A stretch of DNA of 64,000 nucleotides. It comes from Chrysopilus asiliformis (Eukaryota > Arthropoda > Insecta > Diptera > Rhagionidae). This document shows, in pieces, positions 55,561-64,000 of this stretch; position 1 is the stretch's first letter; each line of letters opens with the position of its first letter. The stretch is from NCBI GenBank assembly GCA_964034945.1, contig OZ035961.1, positions 87,500,124-87,564,123 on the forward strand, given 5' to 3'. The translations under genes and the position numbers were made by a program. The notes below the pieces were generated by a model. That model ran no database searches and was not told the origin of the DNA. It saw nothing but the letters and a program-made list of their open reading frames with translations.

Positions 55561-56335
55561 TAACCAAAGTTGAACTCCGTCTAAATACGGGGAAAATTTA
55601 GCCGGTTTTTCTCTTCTCCGCCATACAAATAGAAAAAGCGGTTTTCTCGAAAATTGCTCATTTCGAAAAAATCTTGATTGGTTATGTTTACCTGCAATCT
55701 TTGGAGAAATCGAATTTTTTCTGCATATTCTTCAAGTTCTCGAGTCATATCTCTCAAAAATTTAAGTTGTTCGTATGTTTTGCCGAAGTTATGCCGCTTT
55801 ACCTCTGTAGCCCAATCAACGCAACAAAAACGCACAAACTGTCACGCAGCGCAACATTTCAGCGGCAGATCCCAATGGCATCTCATGAAGTACACTCTAG
55901 TTGATTTGTTTGAATTCCAACAAAATTTTGTGGGTAAAAGCCCATTTTTGGAGCATATTCGCATTTTTGATGAGTGATTTTCAACAAAGCGAGTGAAATT
56001 CCTATTGCAGCGTAGTTTCACTACTAAATTGGTGTGATTTGTAACAAACGACAAGTGATTTCCAACAATCTAAGGTAAATAAGTTCGCGTAACCAGTTAA
56101 ATCACAACATTGGCGTGATTTTACTATTAAAAGTGAGCAAAAACAGTTTGTATGAGTGTTAAATTATGAGTTTTTCGGTAAACAGTTATGTAGAGCGTCA
56201 TTCCAAGTTCAAACTTGGTCAGGATAAGAAGTTTGTTTAATTTGTCGTAATTTTTTTTATTCTTTGGAAGTGTTTTTATGAAAATGATAGTTAAAATGAA
56301 ATAAAAAATGAAAGTTAAAATGAATATGAAATATA
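55561..56335. other. Non-coding stretch
   Basis: Opposite-strand overlapping frames at 55581-56054 have no domain. Words such as GTGATTTNNAACAAANGANAAGTGA recur between 55970 and 56060, a weak local repeat. Confidence 0.35.
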
Positions 56336-57561
56336 CCCAACTAACAAACTCTCCAGACCAAAACTCTTACGAACTTTGAAATCTTCTCATTAAACTTTCT
56401 TAACACACTGGATACTCTCATAACATAGTTCTTGTAATGACACTCTAATTTTTTCTGATAGCGTTCTTTTTATAAGAGTATGACGCTACTAGAGCTACTG
56501 AATCTTTTGCGCTTATAGCAAGGCGATTTTTGAACTCTTGTAGCGAGCCTTTAAAAACTTATGTTCTCATTGTATATTTTTTATAAAGTATTAACACTTA
56601 AAGAGTTTAAATCTTAAATAAAAATGTTATGAGCAGTTAATTCGTAAGATTCTCATAAAAACCCGCTTGTGAAAGTTTAAGTATAAAAATACTTGTTAAA
56701 ATGCTCACATGAGACATAAAAGAGTTAAACTCGCATAACGCGAGCTTATGTTCTTATTAGTAGAATTTTATTCTTAAAATAAATCTTCGTCAACAGGCGC
56801 CATATTTTCCCTTGATCTTTTTTGACAGTAAAACTTTGGAATTCCAAAAACAGCTTACATATGTAAATTAGGACCTAAAAACACTGCAAAAAGCTATTTT
56901 CTTTAAAAACAAAAACGCATTAAAACAATTGAAACAGTTTGATCAATTATATTAAAAATTTGATTTGTCCATATTATATTTCTGATTTTTAAAATATCTC
57001 ACATTTTCGATTTTTTCGAGGGGTTTCGCGTTTTTTCGAAGTAAAATATGTTATATTATCAATAAAATTGCATTCCCCATATAATTTTTGCCTATATATC
57101 CGAAAAAAATAGAATTTAAAATCTATGTCATATGAAATTCTAAAACAATATTATCATACGCAAACGTAGACATAACTCGGATCCGAAAATAAATAAACAC
57201 TTCAAAAATAACTTTTACTCTTTAAAAAATTACTTTAACTCTTCAAAAATAAAACCGGCTAGATATTTTTATATACTCTTCTCTTTTTAGCAAAGCATAA
57301 AGTACTTGTTATGAAAGTTTTATGAGAATATCAATAAACTCTCTTTAGAATTCAAATAGTGTTCTTGTGAGACTTTCGTGACTCTTACAAAAAGAACTGT
57401 TGTCTTGTTATAAAATAAAAAAAGTTCTCATAAGTGCGCCATTTAAGCCTCATGAGCCACTCATAAAACAGTTGTAGCATTCTACAAGGGTGAAATAGCC
57501 CTGTATGAAAACTCTCAAAAGACTCTAGTAGAGTCTTATGAGACGAAAATTGTTAGTTGGG
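56336..57561. mobile_element. TA-flanked TIR element rich in ACTCTTATAAGAG words
   Basis: The ends CCCAACTAACAA and TTGTTAGTTGGG are perfect 12-bp inverted repeats, flanked by TA on both sides (56334-56335 and 57562-57563). The interior has many copies of GTTCTCATAA, ACTCTTATGAG and relatives in both orientations. No transposase frame is visible. The length is 1226 bp. The superfamily is uncertain; the TA flanks suggest a TA-targeting element. Confidence 0.65.
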
Positions 57562-57814
57562 TAACTTTTTAAGGTGTCGTACATGACATAATATAAAGTG
57601 GTATAAAGTTGGCAAAATTACAAAAATGGGTAATTTTGAAGCAATAATTTGCTTTGTTGGTCTTTATCTTTGTTATTTGTATGTTATTGCACTAAGGCTA
57701 TCAATTTTTTTCTCGAACGACATTTCCCGAACCTCACTTTATGAACTGTCAACGCAGAATTCTGCGGCAAAGTTAGAAGTTTGCAAACTTTATGTTTTAA
57801 CTTATATGTTTAAC
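57562..57814. other. Short non-coding interval
   Basis: Contains a 63-codon frame (57626-57817 +) that runs into the next MITE; not supported as a gene. Confidence 0.4.
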
Positions 57815-58428
57815 TAGGGCTGCCATCATATCTCTTTTAAAGAGAACCTTATCTCTTTTTTTAACCCCATTCTTTTTCCTCTTTCTTTTTCCTTGCCAGT
57901 TCTCTTTAGTTCTCTTTTTTCAGAAAACTCTTGGTTCATACTATGCGTAAAAAACCAAACAGATTTTTCCACGAAAATTCCATTATGAATTAAAATTATC
58001 ACGTTATTTATTGTATAGTAGTACTCTACTCTACAATTTTCTGTGTGTAGTGCGAAACTGTACATTATAATTGTAACGTAAAGCTATTTATTGTATGCGC
58101 CAGCAAGAACAGTTTCTTCTCCCACGATCAGCTGCTGTAAAAATCAAAACAAATCAAAATTGTGCGGTTAAGGAAATACCCGGTTTTGACATTTGATATT
58201 GTAGTTTTGACATTTTCAGTTTTTTTTCGATAGATACGGAAAATAACAGGCACGAAAAATTACACTTTTTTGTAATAATTCTGTGCAGTCATTCTAAGTT
58301 CTGTAATTTTCACATTCAAAAAAAGTTCTCTTTAAGTTCTCTTTTTTCATTTGGTTAATTTCCTATACAATATCTCTTTTTTTAACCCAAAGGTTCTCTT
58401 TTCACAAATAGGTTCCATGGCAGCCCTA
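57815..58428. mobile_element. hAT-type MITE with 8-bp target duplication
   Basis: The ends are TAGGGCTGCCATCAT and, reverse-complemented, TAGGGCTGCCATGGA. The 8-bp duplication TGTTTAAC lies at 57807-57814 and 58429-58436. AGTTCTCTTTTTT and TATCTCTTTTTTTAACCC words are repeated near both ends. It is 614 bp and non-coding. The 8-bp duplication and end type indicate the hAT superfamily. Confidence 0.9.
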
Positions 58429-58506
58429 TGTTTAACTTATATGTTTTTTACAAGTTTCTAGTTTTAACTTTCTTTGTGCGCTTGATGAAATTAAATGTGT
58501 TACTAA

Positions 58507-58633
58507 GGCCCGTTTGCTGAAACAAGTCATAGCATCTTATGTTCAACTTAAATTATTTAAGACCCAGAATTTCTATGGTTTAAGTAGGCTAAGCACAACT
58601 TAAATTGTTATGACTTGTTTCAGCAAACGGGCC
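58507..58633. mobile_element. 127-bp palindromic MITE with TAA duplication
   Basis: The perfect inverted ends GGCCCGTTTGCTGAAACAAG are flanked by TAA on both sides (58504-58506 and 58634-58636). A 3-bp TWA duplication with a GG-starting TIR suggests the PIF/Harbinger superfamily. It folds into one long hairpin with AACTTAAATTRTT words inside. Confidence 0.8.
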
Positions 58634-58659
58634 TAAGCGATTCAACTTGAGTTTAATTT

Positions 58660-58845
58660 TGTTTCTTTTTGGTAAAATTTTCTTGTGCTCGTAAGCGGTT
58701 TATGTTCATAACAGAATTGCTGTTAAGCGGGTAATTCTCAGTACATATCTAGCAAAAAGGCAATGGCTTTTAGGATTGTGTGTTCTTAAGCGGTTTGTGC
58801 TGCTAAGTGGGTTTCTTTTAAGCAGTCTCTATTGTATTAGCTTTC
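58660..58845. repeat. Pogo/Tigger-like end with 15-bp repeats
   Basis: TTAAGCGG-type words recur at 15-bp spacing: 58690, 58706 and 58722 on the left, then 58786, 58801 and 58816. The right side ends GCAGTCTCTATTGTA, whose reverse complement TACAATAGAGACTGC resembles the TACAGTAGAGA end at 26287. Confidence 0.5.
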
Positions 58846-61675
58846 CTGTGAAGAGAAAAAAAATATATCTGTGAAGAGCAAAAAAAATATGATCTGTGAA
58901 GAGCAAAAAAAATATATAAAACAAGCAAATACCGACAATTCACTTGGATCAATTTACATACAGAATATTGTTCTCATATAAGTTATAAGCTCACAAATTT
59001 TCTAAAGGTTGCGTTTTGTAGGAGCTGATAAATTTTTCATCATAATGAGACATGAGATTTAGTACGACGGTTAATAAAACAATTAAAACAGCATTTATTT
59101 TAAAAGCAGCTGTAAATTAATTTATGTAACACATAATGTTTAAAACAGACTTACATGCGGATGGTGATCAAGTATGATGCTTTAATCAGAGCATATATGT
59201 ATAAACTACGGTGACATATTAATTATATAGGCCCTATAGTCACTTAAAATACAAATAAAGCAATCAAAATTTTATAAGTTGATTAAAAGAGTTTGAATAA
59301 ATATTATCTTGTCTGACATGATAAAATATGTGACACGTTAAATGATATTTGAATACATTACTTAATATATAATTCTCCGTTTAATCAAATATTTTTTCGG
59401 TTCAAACATGACAAGCCATAAAACCTGATATGCTATTTATATTAATCCCATAATCAAATTGTTAATCTTATAGCTAAAGCCTTTGTCAACACATAAACAA
59501 AATTCTTCGGCAACGACCAGGTAAAAGCTAATATCCAGCCAGGAATGAGAGTACGTAAAAACAAATTTGTTGACATTCTCGTAGGCTTTCATTAGACTTA
59601 CTCAGAGCACTCTGTTAGAAATCGCATTATCCTTAACCAAAATGGGACTGCTTTTAATACACACCAGCATTATTCTTAAGGATAGTACATCCCGGTTTCC
59701 ACTTCTGATCTCAATACTGATCCCACTTCTGAACTGAATCCCAACAGTATGTAGTCATCAATTACTTTTGGGCTCCGTATTCTCGTTAACATTTCTATGG
59801 AAAACAAAGGAGAACAACAAAAACTCCAATAAAAAAGGAAAACAGAAATACCGAAGGACCTGGGAAGTTTCATGTGTTATCTTCCATTCTAAATTCACGT
59901 AAGTTTACACGTTATACTGATGTCTCTCCTTAACCGTAAACGTTCGACCGTTACGAATACCTTCTGGTTAGTTGAAGGGGGTTCGTAATTCATTCCAGCT
60001 TTCCGTTGTCTCGACGTGCATTTCGACGTTTATGGGTATATAACCTTTGAGCCCCTAAATTAAGAGGATTTTAATTATAAGGCATATCCAGTCACGGTGT
60101 AAATACTCGTATATGAATTCAAATCTAGAACCTAATCCAGAGAATCTCTCACAAAATGAATCGTGGTAATTAATTAAAGTGGGCTTTAGCTCAAATGCGT
60201 AAATAGCTCAAGGATTTAGGGTTTGATTATTTTATTGTCGGTGCTTGAAAGGGTGGAAAATGAAAGAAAATATAGTACTAAGAGAATCACATATGTGACT
60301 TGTTATTTAACGTAAATACTTCATTCTGACGGTGTAAATTCAACATTTTCCCACACAAAAAATTGGCTGACGATTAATTAGCCAATCCTGAGTGAATATG
60401 ATAAAAAAGAAACCCACTGGCACAGTGAAAATCCAATTAACCCAACATTTTAGAAAGGATTTACGAGCAGACCCATGGGAGTTCATGGTGAAAATGTTTT
60501 ACTTTTATGCTTCACACATTTATAACTTTGATGTTAGTTTACGGACTTGCATATAAAGATGTTTTGTAAACTAATTATAAACCAAAAAATTTAATTGAAG
60601 GTTTTAGAGAGTTTAAAATGATTTAAACTGCTATTTTGAAAACTGATATTTAGTGAAATCCTTAGTATAATACTAGACAGAGCTGGAACTAAGAAATCAT
60701 TTTTACCTAGGCTAAAAACATAAAGATTGTGCCATAATCCAAAAAATTATGATGAAACTTGTACAAATGAGGATTACACGAAAGTATAAATGAATACAAG
60801 ACATCTTATAATAAAATCAAATGCGCCGCTGGCAAAATTATTTTTAAACGATTGCTTTCTAAACGAAAATCATTCAAAAAAGATCCACCCTTTTTGATTC
60901 TCACACCTAAGATTCTTATCAATTTTTTCGATTAATAATTTAATTAATAACCATCAAATATTATATGCATGCAGACTCTTCGAATTAAACCTATATCAAA
61001 AGTTTTGTCAAATCAAATCAAGTATGTAAAAGAATCTTTTCAGACAGGAAATATTCAAGTAATCAATAAGAGGGTAAATAATATAAGGTAAGTGTATATA
61101 ATTCGGATCGCTGTTTTGAAGCTAAGATATTAGAATTAAATTGTAAATTAACCATGATTATTTTCAAACATTTTTACATAGTTTCATTAAGCTGAAGTGG
61201 TTATTTATCGAAAATATTCCATTTTTCGTGAGATTCCTGCGTGCAATTCGGACAATTTCAATAAAAACGGATCGTTCCAAATGTACACAATCGTCCGCCA
61301 ATTATGATAGTATTAACAGTTTGAAGATTTTTTTCTAAAGGTAGTTTGATCAATTCTTTAGTTTTTGGACATAACAGCAAAAAATAATTTCTGATCACTA
61401 TTAACCATTACAGGCTTGACGGTACACGCGATGTTCAATTTTTTTCGTAACAAATGCTGCACGCTGGTCGACTTCCAGTGCTGCATGAGAGCTTTGAAAA
61501 ATTATATAATAATTTTTTTTTCGTATGCAGCATGGGTGAAAATATTCGCTAATTTTCTGTGCCTCTAAGGGTTAAAAAGTTTAAAGGAGTATCCAACTTC
61601 CCTTATTTATTTCTTAAGATTTTAAAAACGAATTCGTTAACTTACTGCACTTGAGTAATTGTTGACGGTAAGGTA
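58846..61675. other. Non-coding stretch, no supported gene
   Basis: AGAGCAAAAAAAATAT-type tandem words at 58850-58918. A 65-codon minus frame at 59676-59873 begins with a hydrophobic, signal-peptide-like stretch but has no family match that I know. The rest is AT-rich without recognisable features. Confidence 0.4.
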
Positions 61676-62130
61676 GGTAGGTAGGTTAGAGTGGCGGTCT
61701 TCCGACCCACTTAGACCAATGAGGTCCATTGTGATACCACATATATGTTTATTTCTTCTCTACTCGAACCAGTGTGAGCTTTTTATGAAGCCTAGGAGAT
61801 TGTTGATGTTTACATCTTCCAATTCATCAGTATTTTCAAAGAAAAAGGATCCTAAAAATGATTTCCTTCTACGAGCCAGTGCTGGGCAGGTGCAGAGCAG
61901 ATGACCTACAGTTTCTTCCTCCTCTACATCTTTGCAGCTTCTACAGAAGTCGTTAGAGGGGACACCAAGTCTACTCGCGTGTCTCCCTATAAGGCAGTGT
62001 CCTGTGATCACGCCTACAATCATGGTAATATATCTTCGGTGCAGCAGAATCAGCTTGCATGTACGCTTTTTATCCAGCTTTGGCCAAATAAGTTTGGTAG
62101 CGTAACTCCTTTTCCTGGTAAACAATAACA
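61676..62130 (-). mobile_element. LINE (non-LTR retrotransposon), 5'-truncated 3' end
   Basis: The minus-strand frame about 62110-61760 matches the very C-terminal part of jockey/R1-like LINE ORF2 proteins. A TGH...GRHASRLG segment is followed by C-x2-C (FCRSC), then ETVGHLLCTCPALARRRKSF, the cysteine/histidine motif found after the RNase H or RT domains. After the stop, the 3' UTR reads GTATCACAATGGACCTCATT and GGTCTAAGTGGGTCGGAAG, and ends in CCTACCTACCTACCT, a simple-repeat tail typical of such elements. Reverse transcriptase and endonuclease are missing because the copy is truncated at about 62110-62130, a common outcome of target-primed insertion. It cannot move by itself. Confidence 0.75.
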
Positions 62131-64000
62131 ATAAATTGAGAATGTACATAAAACACATAAAAGTTGCGGAAAGTAGCGGAGAATACATGAAAATTTTTTA
62201 TACTTTGGTGCGGTGATTAGTTTTCTTGTTTTACAAAAAATAAATAGGGGCGATTCACATTTGGGACGACTATCCGAATTTTGAGTACTTACCTTATGTA
62301 TGATTAAATTATTCAAGTCAGTTTTGCAATTCCCAATTAATAGAAAAAACTGAAAACTTCCTATTAAGGCAAAAAGAACCATCGCAATTCCAACATATCA
62401 ATTAACCTTTTTCCATTTTGAAATTTCATTTCAAAAGATTCTCTTCTGATTATCCCCATTAGCTACCGAAGGTACTTTTCCTAAAGATAATAAGGCAAAA
62501 AAAATCATTTAGCCTTTTAAGATTTGGGTCAATTTTAATTATTTATGACAGAAAAAGGTCAACCGATCCCCATATTATTCAACTTCTGTCGGTTAAAAAC
62601 ATTGTCCCTTGTTAATCGTCCGATGTTTATGAATTACCTTTATCAAAAAGTTTAGTTTTGCTCTCCTCGGAAAATTTTCGGATTTCGGTAGATTGGAATT
62701 TTCTATTTCGAATTTTATTTCATTTTCTGTGATTAGGGATGGTTTGACATTAAATAAAATGTGAGTCTATTGCTTCGAAAAAGTAACATTTTTCTTGTCA
62801 TCTCGTCAACAGAGAGTTGCCCTAAGACAATGACGTCAATGTTCATGTTTAAGTGGCGAAATGTTAAATCTTTCTTAATTTTAATGTCCTGTGCGCATTA
62901 AGTCCTTGGTCCTTGGTGATGAATGGTTAGAAGTACCACGAAATGGATCCCAAGTCTATCGATAGCTGCCAAACGAGGTAACTAAAGAAGCGTAAAATAA
63001 CCATCAAAAACTTGTGCAAACAAAGTAAAAAGCTTCTAAACCATCTCGAAACCTTTCCAATGACACTCACAAAAAATGATGATTTGATACATTTTGATAC
63101 ATAATAAATACTCGGTACCACACACATTTTGATTTTTCGAAAAATTCATTCAGTGTGTTTTGTTTGTCCCAGTGATTTGTTTAATTTGAAAATATTTTTT
63201 CGCCATGATTCCTGTCTTCATAACCCTTCGGGAAATGTAAACATTGGCACTGTTTACACATCCTTTTTAAGTGGTTTCATCAATGAGCAGTGTGCAGAAA
63301 CATCCCAGAATTATAGAGATTTTTCGGGCTATCCGAAATGCGTTACCACGAATGCTGTCAGAGGAATCTCCAATCTCTAGTTTCTCAATACTATGAAAAA
63401 TGTCGTTTTATCTATAAAATGGTTTTTTTTGGTGAAGATCCTTTCATTTCTACGTGTGTTTACTTTTTGCTTGGCTGGAATTAATTTGAATGACAAAAAA
63501 AATATGAAAGCTGGGGAATGGAAATTCACAACCGTAACATAAAAATACTCGAAAAACAGCAGACGTTTTTTGCAAATATATAAATACGTTGTGAGTTTAA
63601 AAGCATCTTTCAAATTGGCGACCCACGCAGATTTAAATCTAAAGGATAAATTCAAAATATATTTACAGGATGTCGTTCTTTTGGTACATTAGCATTTCTC
63701 TTATGAACGGAATTCACTCAAGTAGATAAATTTTCAACTCGCACATTTCTCTTCGTTTTACCGTGATCTTTTTCATCAGACCGCACTACATTGGATTGGA
63801 CGAAAGACATTTTCAAATTTTCAGATATCTATCAGATTCTTTTACCGATGGAAAAGTCACTTTTAAAGGTCGCCAGATCTGAATGGGATCTTAATTGAAT
63901 TTGAAATACAAGCACGTAGACTTGATTTCAATGTCTGTACTACAGATGGAAAAGGTAAAAAAAGCAAACACCTCCAATAATTCAACATCCATTGAAGAAA
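62131..64000. other. Non-coding stretch to the window end
   Basis: AT-rich DNA; open frames (62050-62382 -, 63129-63380 +, 63377-63655 -) have no domains. No TIR or tandem repeat was noticed. Confidence 0.4.

Overview
This window looks like AT-rich, gene-poor, transposon-dense DNA from an insect, most likely a fly (Diptera). The evidence is: short introns of 52-67 bp in the one complete gene; a ZAD-type C2H2 zinc-finger gene, a class characteristic of insects; a DUF1091-like relic; and many copies of a dispersed element whose layout (a conserved end reading GGGTATATTAA...CCGTTTGTAACG, then a GTCY microsatellite) matches the dipteran 'mini-me' elements. I cannot name the species.

Layout. 1-31.4 kb is almost entirely non-coding (intronic or intergenic) with old dispersed repeats, several palindromic or TIR mini-elements (2.2-3.25, 16.07, 19.8, 26.3 kb) and a frameshifted DUF1091-like coding relic at 20.7-21.0 kb (minus). 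31.9-39.6 kb is a shredded minus-strand locus. A C2H2/PHD-like zinc-finger ORF with a one-base frameshift (32.7-33.7) lies downstream of an unrecognised coding sequence (33.7-39.0). That sequence is cut by a mini-me-like element that itself carries a hAT-type MITE, and by a 3-kb array of 307-bp repeats. The array sits inside the ORF between 14-bp target duplications, runs as two head-to-head arms, and carries a hammerhead-ribozyme-like core in nine places. 39.6-40.5 kb holds pogo-like 15-bp repeats interrupted by another MITE.

41.7-47.3 kb is a Ty3/gypsy-type retrotransposon (SAP domain, zinc knuckle, protease, RT, RNase H, integrase). Its reading frame is intact except for one hAT-type insertion with a perfect 8-bp duplication, and that insertion in turn contains a mini-me-like element with a long GACR microsatellite: a three-level nest. 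48.4-50.2 kb is the one apparently functional host gene, a six-exon ZAD plus ten-finger C2H2 protein on the minus strand. From 50.2 kb to the end the sequence is again mostly non-coding, with a possible isolated first coding exon (53.33 kb, plus), more TIR elements (56.3-58.6 kb) and a 5'-truncated LINE tail (61.7-62.1 kb, minus).

The most interesting region is the 307-bp head-to-head array with hammerhead-like cores. Its layout (multimer, inverted arms, a short extra tail at one end, variable-length target duplication) resembles terminal-repeat arrays of Penelope-like retroelements or hammerhead-bearing satellites, although no Penelope reverse transcriptase is present in the window.
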